From the NCBI RefSeq assembly GCF_010183535.1, contig NC_071329.1, positions 5,332,001-5,396,000 of the forward strand: a stretch of DNA of 64,000 bases. The letters are read 5' to 3'. Below, one piece after another: positions 32,701 to 44,300 of the stretch. The stretch is from Caenorhabditis remanei. Lineage: Eukaryota > Nematoda > Chromadorea > Rhabditida > Rhabditidae. A program made the position numbers and the translations under genes. The notes under the pieces are model-generated. The model saw only the letters and a program-made list of their open reading frames with translations. It did not search any database and was not told where the DNA came from. How positions within the stretch are numbered: the stretch's first letter is position 1; each line of letters starts with the position of its first letter.

Positions 32701-34678
32701 CTGTCGCGCCTCTGACGCGTTGTTTAGACTGGTATTGTCTGGCGTATCGCCGACGCGCTTCTAGATGTTGATTTTCATATTTTCAGAGTTTTTAAACAGA
32801 GAAAATGAAAAAGTTATTATGAGAACTGGTGTGCCGTTGACGCGTTTTAAGAGTACTAAAAATTCTAAAATTTCTGATTCTAATCTCTTTTTTTCAGCCG
32901 TACGCGCAATCTGTAGCCGAGGAAGCGATTGGAGCTCCGAATGGAATGGACGATCAACCGCCCGTCATGGCTCGCTACGAGAATTCTCTCCAATCCCAAC
33001 AACAACACCCAATCCGTCAAATCTACACACAATCAGGCCAACAAATGCGAACACTTCCATCCGGAACGAAAGGAAAAGTGATATATGTCCAAGGCAAAGA
33101 TGGAGTCACTCAGAGAATGATAGCCAGACCATCAACTGGAGATTCTTCTCAACAAGAATATCCACCTGGTACCGTACTCTCGACAGGACCACCGCGAATG
33201 GTGTCGGTGAGGGCGATGAATGGGGGATCTCAAGGACAGAGACCACAGAGTGTGGTGAATTATAGAAGAGTTCCTATCGAGGGAGGCGGATATGTTGTGA
33301 GGAAAGTTGTGCAACACCCACAACAGCCACAGCAGAGACAGATGGTAAGGGAGACGAATTTCTGAAAATTCAGAGTAAAAAACTCTAAATTTCGACTTGA
33401 AATTGAAGAAAAAAAACGTTATAATTAGGAATTTTTATGAAAAATGTCGGGAAATTATTGAAAATTACTTAAAAGCGAGTGCGGAATCGCTTGAAAATGA
33501 CGAAAAAAACGGTCAAAATCGAAGTTCTTGACCACAAAACTCGGAATTTTCGCTGAAAAGTTGTAAAGTGTGATAATAATCGCAGAAAAATTGATTTTCA
33601 ACTAGGAAACAACCGAAAATCTGAGTTTTTTCTAACTTTTGAGTTCAAATCAACAGAAAAAGACAGATGGTTAAAGAGGAAAATCTAAGTTTTTGGAGTA
33701 AAAAACTTCAAATTTCGACTTAAAATTGAAGAAAAAAGAGTCAAAATTAGGAATTTTTATGAAAAGGTATGAAAATTAACTAAATTTTTGACAGATTGGC
33801 AGATTTTGAGCTGCAAATTTCCTATTTTTCCAGTTGAAAATCAGATTTTTGGTCATTTTTCAGCGATTTCAGCCAATTTTAATTTGAAAAAAACGCCACT
33901 TCTCACTTGTGTTTTACTAATTTTTTGTATTTTTTGCCTTAAAAACTTCAAATTTCAGTAATTTTCTGTGATTTTTCCGGTCAAAAAAACATTTTAAATT
34001 TCAGCTTTCTTTTTCACTACGTTTCGACCTTTAATAGTCAAACTTTGGTATTCTTCTCAAAAACACGAAATTTTGACTATTAAAAGCCGAAACGTAGTAA
34101 AAAAGAAAGCTGGAATTTTCAATTTTAAATGTAAAAATCCAAATAATTTCGACTGAAAATAGTCAAAAATACTACATTTTGACCGGAAAATTCACAGAAA
34201 ATTACTGAAATTGGAAATTTTTGGCGTTTTTCTTAGTAAAATCGGTTGACATCGATGAAAAATGACTAAAAATCAGATTTTCAACTGAAAAAAGATGTCA
34301 AATTCAGAGTGTTTGCCATATTTTGAAAAAGACGAAAAAACAAAAATCGCATTTTCAAGCAAAAAATCTGATGTTTCCACTAAAAATCCCCCCAAAAACT
34401 CCCCAAATTAACCATTCAATCAGTTCCAGGACTACACAAATCACCAGGATCCTCCACACCCAAGCACCGCCCCCTCCACATCATCAACTCCTCATCAACC
34501 TCGATTCGTTCTCCACCACGGCCCGCCATCCACGTCATCATCATCATCTCGCCCCGCCCACTCCGCCGGACTGCCACGTGGCGGTATGACAATGCAAATG
34601 GGGAAACAACATCAGGCTCCGCCCAATTCTTATGACAATGGCCAAGATGGATACGCGCCGATGGAGCACCAGCAATAA
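17761..34678 (+). CDS. nurf-1: NURF complex subunit, N-terminal (Yang-type) gene, BPTF orthologue, 1652 aa
   Basis: Fourteen exons: 17761-18089, 18969-19664, 20816-20900, 20978-21240, 22962-23233, 24504-25267, 26135-26338, 26977-27341, 27909-28040, 28676-29005, 30042-30378, 31620-32105, 32898-33344, 34430-34678 (4959 bp, phase kept throughout). The order of domains is a basic/acidic N-terminus; a DDT domain at about residues 225-370 (YEILRSYHRTLRITPFTFED); a C4HC3 PHD finger from residue 371 (CRVCGK, CTQCEAAFHVEC, CNIC); a WHIM-like block (RDRYGRFYWFICRR, LLKRLDRDYYEKDLCEAI); the BPTF motif WPYPAPRPTLDLCWKW; and a Gln/Pro/Ser-rich tail ending in LPRGGMTMQM and a stop. It is the large subunit of NURF, which with ISW-1 slides nucleosomes in the nucleus. 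The C-terminal PHDs and bromodomain are absent and lie in a second gene 626 bp downstream. A trans-splice acceptor abuts the ATG. Confidence 0.93.
19680..20790 (+). repeat. Minisatellite of about 155-bp units in nurf-1 intron 2
   Basis: About eight diverged units starting near 19680, 19834, 19990, 20154, 20315, 20467, 20623 and 20762. Each has AAAAGGGGCGGGGCTTAGGC, then CTGAAAATTGGTTTTTGAG, a T-rich stretch with TTTTTCTAGAT, and a block of ACAGACAGACA with GGACATCCGG. The array nearly fills the intron between two DDT-domain exons. The final units shorten to GGGCGGGGCCTAATGGGCGG just before the acceptor. Confidence 0.82.
21262..22898. repeat. 1.6-kb inverted repeat (palindrome) in nurf-1 intron 4
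   Basis: Two arms of about 800 bp meet near 22080. The outer ends are GAAATTTCGGGTGAAAATTG at the left and CATTTTCACCCGAAATTTC at the right. Internal pairs include GAGTGAAATTAGCTGGA with TCCAGCTAATTTCACTC and AAAATCTGATGAAA-type blocks. The centre pairs CCCCTTGAAATCTGGAAAT with TTTCAGATTTTTAGGGG around a loop of about 40 bp. Arms carry mismatches and small gaps. The palindrome fills the intron between the PHD1 exon and the WHIM-like exon. Confidence 0.85.
23231..23470 (+). repeat. 200-bp direct duplication including the exon-5 donor
   Basis: The sequence GCAGTGAGTTTGATGGGGCT with the following GAAAATTTGTGAAATTT spans the true donor at 23234 and recurs exactly 200 bp later at 23431, giving a second GTGAGT in intron context. 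Confidence 0.8.
24060..24475. repeat. Cluster of GTGGGCGTGGC / GCCACGCCC repeats in nurf-1 intron 5
   Basis: Units of the form GCAAAATTGCAAAAAGTGGG followed by CGTGGCCTGTT occur in direct orientation at about 24060, 24355 and 24445. Complementary units (CAGGCCACGCCCTCTTTTTG) occur at 24171 and 24271. The pairs could fold into stems of 25-40 bp. The same motif is found in many introns in this window. Confidence 0.7.
26568..26686 (+). repeat. Single arm of MITE family 2 in nurf-1 intron 7
   Basis: TACTTGTCAACGGGCCGACA through AAAATATACCAAAATGTAG to GTTCTATGTCCGTGACCTAC matches the left arm of the element at 10332. The right arm is absent, so this is a solo half element. It is followed at 26750 by a second copy of the exon-8 acceptor region. 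Confidence 0.78.
29040..29265 (+). repeat. 18-bp tandem repeat in nurf-1 intron 10
   Basis: At least twelve units of GAGCCGAAATTGATTAAAAAT and GAGCCGAAATTGAATAAAAAT, alternating to give a higher-order period of about 36 bp. The units are open in two frames, which gives meaningless repetitive open frames on both strands. Confidence 0.9.
29400..29990 (+). repeat. Array of ACGCGTCAAAGGCACGCCAG motifs in nurf-1 intron 10
   Basis: About eight copies of AAAACGCGTCAAAGGCACGC followed by CAG or close variants (29403, 29605, 29655, 29751, 29846, 29905, 29968). One copy near 29466 is reversed, forming a local stem with the first. The dominant orientation is opposite to that of the array in intron 12. 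Confidence 0.82.
32110..32850 (-). repeat. Array of CTGGCGTGCCTTTGACGCGT motifs in nurf-1 intron 12
   Basis: Around eleven copies (32116, 32182, 32240, 32299, 32362, 32448, 32495, 32572, about 32700, 32740, 32824) of CTGGCGTGCCTTTGACGCGT followed by TTT or variants, spaced 45-80 bp. This is the reverse complement of the unit in intron 10, about 2.7 kb upstream. Confidence 0.84.
33831..34287. repeat. 457-bp palindrome in the last intron of the first nurf-1 gene
   Basis: The left arm starts CAGTTGAAAATCAGATTTTT and the right arm ends AAAATCAGATTTTCAACTG. Internal pairs include TTTTCCGGTCAAAA with TTTTGACCGGAAAA, and CAGCTTTCTTTTTCACTACG with CGTAGTAAAAAAGAAAGCTG. The centre lies near 34060. 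Confidence 0.85.
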
Positions 34679-35304
34679 TAATTTTGTGTTTTTTTCTTCA
34701 TTTTTTAATATTGAAATTTTTGTGTTTTTATCTCTTCTAGAAACGGCCGGATCCGATTTTATCTTCAATTTCTTTGTCTGCAAATTATAGATTTTCAATT
34801 TTTCGTCCCACCAATACCGGGTTATTCTTGTAACGACCTCTTTTATCCCAAATTCAAGGTTTTTTTGAAATTTCTGTAATTTTTCTTCTCTCCTGCTTAA
34901 TCCCTGTCTGCTGTATCCAATTTTGTTTTTCATATGCTTCAATGAATCTATTTATCCAAAAAATTTCATCAATTTTCGATAAAAACCAATTGAAAAAATG
35001 GAAATAAATAGAAAAAAGCAAGTGCGCTCTATTGAGACGCGTTGCGGGTGCGTCGCGTGCGACGAATTTAGCCATTTTTCCACGTGATTTTTGTGCTTTT
35101 TATTCGTTTTTCGAAGGGACTTTTGTGATTTTTTAAAAGAAAAATAGATAATTTGGATAAAAATTACTAAAATTCACTATTTCCCTGCGAAAAACTGGTA
35201 AAAATCGAAGCAGAAGACAAAAACGCAATCCAAACACTTTCATATTTCTATATTTCCAGCACAAGCTACAACTTTGGGTCCCCGCCCCTCGAAAAAAGTA
35301 AAAA
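34679..35304 (+). promoter_or_regulatory. Gap between the two nurf-1 genes: 3' end, promoter region and trans-splice acceptor
   Basis: AATAAA at 35003-35008 is a plausible polyadenylation signal of the upstream gene, giving a 3' untranslated region of about 340 bases. A GAGACGCGTTGCGGGTGCGT block at 35035 resembles the GC core of the minisatellites at 12-13 kb. TATATTTCCAG at 35249-35259 is a good trans-splice acceptor, leaving a 45-base leader before the ATG of the downstream gene. No coding exon bridges the gap in the sequence. Confidence 0.6.
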
Positions 35305-38300
35305 ATGCGTCGAGTAGTAGCCGAAGAGGCGATCGGCGCTCACGATGAGGACGATCAGCCGCCCATCATTCCACGCTACGATCCCGCCCATTCTGATGCG
35401 CAGATTCCGTCGAGAACTCAAGTAGTCCGTCAGATTTATACTGCCGGTCCGCAACAAATCGTTCGAACGATTCCGGCGACGGCGAAAAATGTGATTTATC
35501 TGAAAAGTACCGATGGGGGAACACAGAAAATGATGGTTCGAGCCGCGACGGGCAAACCGTCGTCGGATCAACAGATCTACAGACAGAATTCAGACTTCCA
35601 ACCGGGCACCGTTCTCCCCGGCGGTACGAGAGTTGTGGCAGTTCGGCCGGGAAATATTCAGAATGTGAGACAAGTCTATAATCCGGGGAATGGAGGCGCC
35701 AGTGGGGGAAGTACCCGGTTTGTGAGGGTACAGAATGCGACGATAGCCAACTCGAGACCTGTGGAGCAACCGCCGATAGTGAGGAGAGTGGTCCAGCAGA
35801 GACCTATGGTGAGTTGTACTTTTTGGGGAAAAATTGAAAAGAATCGAAGAAAATAGAGATTTTAAAGAAATTGAAACCAAAAAACAAAATTTTTGACCGA
35901 AAAATTGCTGGAAAATGCAAAAATAGATTTTTATTTAAATTTATGATGAAAATCCATTAGAATCGCTTGAAATAAGTTTTTATTCATAATTTTCGCGAAA
36001 AACAAGTCAAATTGCTTCAAAGTAGAATTTACTTGCTATTTTGCCAAAAATATTCAATTTTTGACAAGAAAACATCAGAATATCGTTAAAAATGCTAATT
36101 TTTTGATAAAAATCACTTTTCTCTTGTTAAAAATAGAATATCTCGCATTTTTTTTGTTCAAAAATCCTTTTTTACTGAAAATCAGTTAGTAACACTCTGA
36201 AAATGTAAATTTTCAATTGAAAATAATCAAAATTCATTTTTTTTTCATCGATTTTCATTTCAAAATTCGGAAAAAATCAAGATTCAGAATTTTTCGTTTA
36301 TAATTGTCAGTTGTTCTCTATTTTTAGCGATTTTAGTGAACATCCGGACACACAGATGCACAAACAGACATTTGAAAAGGTGGAAAATCTGTTTTTACTC
36401 ATTTTTTTCAAATTTCCGTCTGAAAATTCATATTTACCACCAAAATACTAGAAAATTGGGCATCTGGACTGACAGACTCACAGATATGCATAAAACATAC
36501 CGAAAAATCGATTTTTGCACAATTTTTAATCGGAAACATCATTTTTCAACCAAAAATCTTGGAATTTAGTAAGCATCCGGACTTACAGATGCACAGACAG
36601 ACATGTGAAAAACTGGAAAGTTCAAAATGTAGAAAACTTCATTTTCTAAATAGCTATAATCTTATTTTCCCACCAAAATAGCCGAAGAAATGAGCGAAAA
36701 TTGATATTTTTCCTTCTAAAACTCAATATTGTGCCCTCGAACCCGTTCCAGGACATCTGGACTCACAGACAGGATTTTTTTTTGGATTTTACTCTGAAAA
36801 TTCTCATTTTTCCATCAAAATACTAGAAAATTTGGACATATGGACTCACAGACGTACAGATAGGCATAAAACTTGTCGAAAAATCGATTTTTGCACATTT
36901 CTTTTTTCGAAAATCGAGTTTTTCAACTTAAAATCTTGAAATTCTCACTCAAAACGCAACTACCCCTTGCTAAATTAATTTGTTCCAAATTTCCGTCATA
37001 AAATCCTATTTTCCCACCCAAATACTCGAAAAATTGAGCTGAAATTGATATATTTTTTCCTCTAAAACTTCTAAAACCCCGTTCCAAGACATCTGGACTC
37101 ATAGACAAGCATAAAACTCTCGATTTCTGCACATTTCTTTTATCGAAAATCGCATTTTTCTACAAAAAAACCTTGAAATAATCAAATTCCCCTCGTCAAT
37201 TCCCCCTCTTATCCCCTTATTTCCCAGTTCCAGGACACGTATCAAGATCAGGATCAAAATGTGTCGAGTGGTCAACAACAACAACCTCGTTATATCATCC
37301 AGGGAGCCAATACTCAACAATCCCAAAAAATGCCACGGACGATGGTGCCACGTGGCGGATTAACAATGCAAATGGTACAACAACAACAGCAACAACAGCA
37401 TACGGTAGGGGGAGACATTTTTTTTGGAAAAATGAAAAATTTGAGAGAAAATGAACCATAATTAGCTAGAAAACTGTGAAAATCAATCAAAATCGCTTTA
37501 AAATGCTTGAAAATTGGCAAAAAATCGCTCAGAAATGGCTGACAACGACTCAATAGTGCAAAAAACACCTGAATCGCTGAAAATTGTGATAAACTGTAGA
37601 AATCGATATAAATCGTGCTGAAATCACTCAAAAATGTTGAAAATTGGCTCTGAAAATGCTAGAAAACTTTTGAAAAACTGGAAAAATCGTTCTGAAAGTG
37701 CTGAAAAATGTCTACAAAGTACCGAATATTGCTGGAAAACCACCTTGATAGAAATCACTGAAAACTACCCTGAAATACTTGAAAATCGCTTTAAAATTGC
37801 TCAAAATTGCTCTGTCAAAAAACGATCGAAAATACTGAAAAATGCTTCAAAAGCTCTAAATATTGCTGAAAAAGTTATGAAAAACACTCCAAAATCGCTT
37901 TAAAAATTTGATGGAAATCGCTGAAAATCTCTTTATTGCTCACTATCAGAATTGCTCAGAAAATTGCTAAAAATTGATCTGAAAATACTAGAAAACGATC
38001 AAAGACTGGAAAAATCGATCTGAAAATGCGAATAATGTCTTCAAAGTACCGAATATTGCTGAAAGATTAATGAACAACAGTCTGAAATGGCTTTAAAATC
38101 TGAAGTTTGATGGAAATCGCTAAAAATTGCTGAAAATCGATAAAATTCTGATTTTCAGACCACTTTTTCCCTTATTTTCAGTCTAAAACACTCTAATTCA
38201 CCCTTCAATTATTCCAGGATCACCGCCGTCTAATGGCAGGTCGACAACGTCAAAAAGTGACGACTTATCGAGATTTTATGGCCAGTCGAGGGTATTTGGA

Positions 38301-41300
38301 CTCTCCGAAATTCATGTAAGTCCCCCCACTGAAAAAGGGGCGGAGCCTATCTATATTTTCTTATTTCCAGGATGCAACCGAAACCCACGTTCCTTCCGTT
38401 TGAATTCAATGAAGAAGAGGAAAGAGAGATAAATGAGGCGATAGCGAGAGAGGAGGAATGGATGAGATTGGAGGTGAGGTGTACTTTCCTAGCTACAGTA
38501 CCCCCCGATCCTGGATCCAAGGTTTTTGATCCTATTAATTACTGTAGTTCTGTGATCCTGGATCTTACATCTCTAATCTTATGGATTACTGTAGTTTTGT
38601 GATCCTGGATAGGATCTGACTACAGTAACCCATTGGATTAGAGATCTAAGATCCATGATCACAAAACAACAGTAATCCATAGGATCAAAAACCTTGAATC
38701 CAGGATCGGCGCCTTTAACACCCTACGACAGCAGGCTGCAAATTTATAATATCAGTTCCCCAATCAATGCTCTCTTTTTCCCAGGAGGAGAACAAAATCG
38801 GTGGTTACGACTCTCGCTCCTATGGTACATCACCAAATGACGCCAACAGAGCACCGCCGTACGTCTCCAATTTACTCCCGTCGTCTAATGATACTCCAGA
38901 TGATAAAGTCATCAAACAGGTTCTCGACGTGATGTTCAGTCAAGTGTGCCGCTGGGATCGGCAGTACGGATGGTCGAAAACGCATATGAAACGGGCGAGA
39001 CAGAAGAATGAGACGGAGAAGACACAGTAAGTTTTTGAGGGGGTTTCGAGTGTTTTTCGACTGAAAATAAGCGAAAATTCGTCAAAAATTTGATGATTTT
39101 TGTTAATTTTGGATTTTTTTCTGCGGAATCCGGCCAAAAACTTGATTTGACCATGTGATGGACACACAGACAGACAAATTTTCAAATTTGACATCCGGAT
39201 ATTTCGATTTACAGACAGGCACATCAACAGCTTAAAGATGGAATAATACATTTGAACAATTGAAAAATCCACTGAAAATCTCAATTTTTTACAAAATTTC
39301 TGATAAATCAACAATTTCGACCCAAAAACGCAGAAAATTCACTGAAAATCTCATTATTTTATCAAAAATCCTAAATTTGCACAAAAATTGAAGACAACTG
39401 GACATCCGAACACACAGACAGACCTGTAGACAACTAAAAGTGGTTGGAATTGAGTTAAAGATAATTTTTCTCTGAAAATTATAGCAAAAATTCAGTTTTT
39501 CTAGTGAAAAAGCGATATTTTTGACATAAAACTGTCAAATTTTGATTGGCATGACACGCTTCTTACAACCGCGCTCTACCGAAATCGAAGAAAATAGTGT
39601 GCGAAATTGAGAGACCCAGAGAAAAAGAGACATTTCTCAAGGGAATTTCGGTGGAGCGCAGTTGTAAGAACTGTTCCCCGAGCTAATATTCATTTCCAGA
39701 CTCCGAAAAGTGCGCCTATCTCAACGAGAAGTGCTAATTTCTGAGCATATGGATCGTCTCAAGAAGGAAATCAACAAGCGACGAACTAAAATCGAGAACG
39801 AGGCTGAACAACAGTGTGGTCTATTGACACCGTGGAGGAAATCCAGATCCCGACCGCATAGAAGTGAGTGTATACAAAAAAACTACAGAAATCTGGCTGA
39901 AAATCTCATTCTTTTGGCAAAAATGTCAAATTTTCAATAAAAAAGACATCTGGACATTCGAATACATAGACAGGCGTGTGCCAGTTTAAATCCTATTTTT
40001 TGACCGAAAAATACCGGAAAACGATGTTTCAATTGTCTCAGAATGGGGTGCCGCTATATTAGAGGATCTATTATCTCGGTACAGCTCTTACAACTGCGCT
40101 CCACCGAAATTTCTTTGAAAAATGTCTCTTTTTCTCTGAGTCTCTCAATTTCGCACACAATTTTCTCGCGGTTTCGGTAGAGCGCGGTTGTAAGAAGTGT
40201 GCCGTGCTAACAGATGTCCCCTCTCTCTTCCCAGACGATTTCATAATTTATTGCGTTTTTTTCTCCTCCGAGGTGACCTGTCATTCGATATATGTAATTA
40301 GAAAGAGAACGAGAGAAAGAGAAATGAGTCATTTGGGTGAGAGAAACATGTGGCAGGAATTTGAATAGAGGTGGTCTACTTACTGGTTAGTGACGTCACG
40401 TTGTGGTATGAGATGAGGAAAAGTCAGGGAGAAAGTTCTGGAAGAAAGTTCTGGAAGTCCCCCGAAATAAGTGAGAGAAGAATGATGTTATAGAGGTTCT
40501 GGAATGTTCAGGAAGATTCTGGAAATTTCTGGAGACGAAAGCGCGGTCCGAATTTATTAGACCCAACTGAATTAACTAGATTGTCTAATTTCTGACTGAA
40601 ACTGTCTTAAACAGTGGATAGTGAGTACGGAGGTGGTGTCATCTGAATCCTTACTATGCTCCATCTACACAATGCCACCACCGGCATACTGTGCCTCTGA
40701 TATGGCCCGATTCTCGAGTCTATCACTGTCCTGCGCGTTCCAGGAATCTGATTCCAAGGATTCCAAGAAGACGTTTGTGTCTTCTGAATCAGCAGAAACA
40801 GTAGAAACTGAAACAGATCAGAATCTTGAAAACGAGATTGCTGAAATCCTGCCGCAATTCGAATCGGCTGAATCTGATTGGAGCGCGTTCGGATATTTGC
40901 CCAATGAGCAGTGAACGTAAAGTTACCGTATTCCAAAAACCGGTTGAACCGATTGGAAAGGGAAGAATAGAAGGAGAAGGAATACTGTTCTCTGAAAAAC
41001 TTCATGATTACAGTAACCCTATCAGTCTCCATTCGGAATGTAGATGAACTGTAAACCGTTCAAAACGATCCAAGACAGTTCAAATCACTAAAAGTCGATT
41101 AAAAATTCATTCTTGTGGATCGGTGTAACTCGCAGCTCTAAATTTGAAGAAATGAGCTGAAAAATATATTAAAATGTAGATCCCAGTGAGATCTACGTCT
41201 CTGATTAACTCTGAACCCGATCCGGGTAGGGCTAAAACGCCAAAATACTCAAAAAGTCTGGTCAGCGGCTTATTAACAATCCACCAGAGTCGATCCTAGA

Positions 41301-44300
41301 CGTAGAACTCGTCAAGATCTCCATTTTGGTATATTTTCCAGTTTATGACGTTGAGTTTGAAGCGAGAATTGGCTTGAAGCGGTCTAAAAAGGTTCGAAAC
41401 AGACTGAAATAGGCTTAAATAGGCCGATTCTCGAGTCTATCCCTATCCTGTACGTTTCAGGATTCTGATTCTGATTCCAAGGAGACGTTCGTGTCTTCTG
41501 AATCAGAAGAAACAGTAGAAACTGAAACTGATCAGAATCTTGAAAACGAGATTGCTGAAATCCTTCCGCAATTCGAATCGGCTGAATCTGACTGGAAAAT
41601 TGAGAACTGTCTGAAATGTTCTAGAAGGACAAACATGGCTCAGACCGGTTTCATCCTAGACCTAGTTGAAAGTTTCAACTTGAAACATAACAATTCTAGA
41701 ACCGACCAGAACAACCCGTTCCTGTTCCCACAGCTTGGAACCGCCTGGCACGGTCCTGAAACTGTCAACATAAACAGTCATTGTTCAAATGATCACAGAT
41801 CACTATGTTGTGTCTTTATGTGTCATTGCTCTATAGTAGCCGAACGGTTTGTTGTTGACAAGCTCATGACCTTCTTTCGGGCTTCTCTTCGCCCAATCTG
41901 TCACATCACGTGAATCGGAGACACGGATCCGGACCGGACCCCCTTATTTCATAATGAGTCACACGACCTCTCTGTGTCCTTCGAAGATTTGAATATTGAC
42001 TCCGCCCACTTATCTCGTAGAGAACACTTTCCCTATGAGAGACGCAAAGAATGACATCATCCGCTTATTGTATGTCCGTCCGTCTGCCGCGCGCAGCAGA
42101 GGGTCAACACTTCTCTGCGCGTATTCCGCCCGATTGCTCGTATACACTCGTATACAAATCGAGACGAAATAGTGTGCGAATTCGAGAGACGCCAGACACA
42201 AGGGAACATGTGATGGCGGAGAAACGTGCGGAAAGAATCGCGTATACGCAGAATGTTCGAGAAGAATTGGGAAAAGTCTAACTAATGGGAAGGGCGGACC
42301 ACCCACAAGGGTATATAAGAAGGAGGCGGACAGAGTGGTGTCTTCTTTTTTGAAATAGAGAAAGGAACATTCTGAATCCTTACTACTATGGTCCTTCGTA
42401 CTGTATTCCTACCAACCGCTTGCTATACAATGCCACCACCGGCATACTGTACCTCTGATATGGCCCGATTCTCGAGTCTATCCCTATCCTGCGCGTTCCA
42501 GGAATCTGATTCCAAGGATTCCAAGAAGACGTTTGTGTCTTCTGAATCACCAGATGAGAATCTTGAAAACGAGATTGCTGAAATCCTGCCGCAATTCGAA
42601 TCGGCTGATTCTGATTGGAGCGCGTTCGGATATTTGCTCAATGAGCAACCGACGACCTCTACCTCACGTAAAGTTACCGTATTCCAAAAACCGGTTGAAC
42701 CGATCGGAAAGGGAACGAAAAGGAGGCGGAGAATGAATGCTGATATGGAGATTGCAGGTGACTACTTTTTGGCTGGAAAATTGTGGAAATTTGACTGAAA
42801 ATCTGAAATTTTTTTGTCTGAAAATGTTTCTTTTCATTTTCTGTTTTTTTCAGCTGCCAAACCAAAAACTGAAGTGAAGAAAGAGGTGATAAATCCGGCG
42901 GACATCACACTCGGTGGTGATACTTATGATTATGGAAAAGAGAGAAAGGTGAGTTGACATCTAGACACTAGGACACACAGATTTTCAGAGAGATTACAAT
43001 TTTTTATCTATAGAAAACTAGAAACTTTGTTCTTTGAAAATCTCGTGTTCGAAGAATCCAGCAATCTGGAAATCTGGAATTTCAGATATTCGAATATCTG
43101 AAATTCCAGAGATTCGGGTATCTGAATATCATCGAATCGAACATTAAAAAACCTCAAAATCTTTAACTTGAGACATCTAGAGACTGGAAAAAGTCCAAAA
43201 ACCAAACATCGGAAAATCAAAATTTTTGAAAATTTTCAGATTTTGAAATTCTGAAATTCGGTATGATTAGGTCTCTGAAAATCTGAAATTTCGAATCTTA
43301 AAAAATAGTCTCAATTCTTCGACAAGATTCTAGAAAATCAGACATTAAAATACTTATTTTGACAAAATGTTTTAAAAACTGGAATCTGAATGTTGATAGA
43401 TCTGAAAAATCTGAAAATTTGAGATTTTGGGTTTTTGTATATTCTGAAAACCGACAATTTCATAGTTGCGAAAATTCGGCCCCAAAAAATACCAATTTTT
43501 CAAAATTTCTTTTGACATGTTTTCAATTTATTATCAAAAATTTGAACATTAAATTTTGAATTTTCATTTTTGGCGCCGAATACCTGTTCTTGTCCTTGAA
43601 AACTATAGAAAATTTGATTTCCAGTTTTAACAAAGGTCAGAATTTTCTGAAAACCCATAAATCATTTTTCTTCTAATAGTAAGAACTCATGAATCGTTTT
43701 CTGAAATTCCAAATAACCAAAAATTCGATTCCCTGATATTCTGAGTCTTAGATATTAGCCAAGCACAGTTCTTACAACTGTGCTCCACCGAACTCCCCTT
43801 GAAAAATGTCCCTTTTTCTCTGAGTCTCTCAATTTCGCACACTATTTTCTTCGGTTTCGATAGAGCGCCGTTGTAAGAACTGTGCCGTGCTAATACTAGA
43901 AATTTAGAAAATCGGAAATTTTCCAGACATCCAGAGCATATTTCTCATCCCTCCCCGTTTTCAGCCTCTCGACTCGATAGCTTCTGGCGTCGCCCGTCGT
44001 CGTCGTACCTCTGCGAATCTTTCGAAATCAGAAGACGACAACGACCATCATCATCCCCATCATCCCCATCATTCGTCCTCATCCACTGCTTCCTCCTCAA
44101 CGACACGTGGCATCAAAGAACGTCGAACCTCCGAACCCCCACAACAGCCACGTGTCACGCTCTACACACCAAGCAGCGGCTCCGGAATCATCGGAGACAT
44201 CGACGAAGGAATCCCGCATTGCACGTGTCAAAAACTGTTCGACGCCTCCCGAATGTATATTCAATGCGATATGTGCGCCCGCTGGTATCACGGTGATTGT

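Noticed and set aside
41641..41913. Continuation of nested unit copy 2 as a separate protein
   Set aside because: After the shared block the translation is unrelated to copies 1 and 3 and has no clear start, splice sites or family resemblance, so it is not listed as its own gene.
42758..42798. Extension of the nested unit copy 3 to a stop at 42798 as its definite C-terminus
   Set aside because: The last 13 codons look like intron translation and a donor in matching phase precedes them; kept only as the alternative reading.
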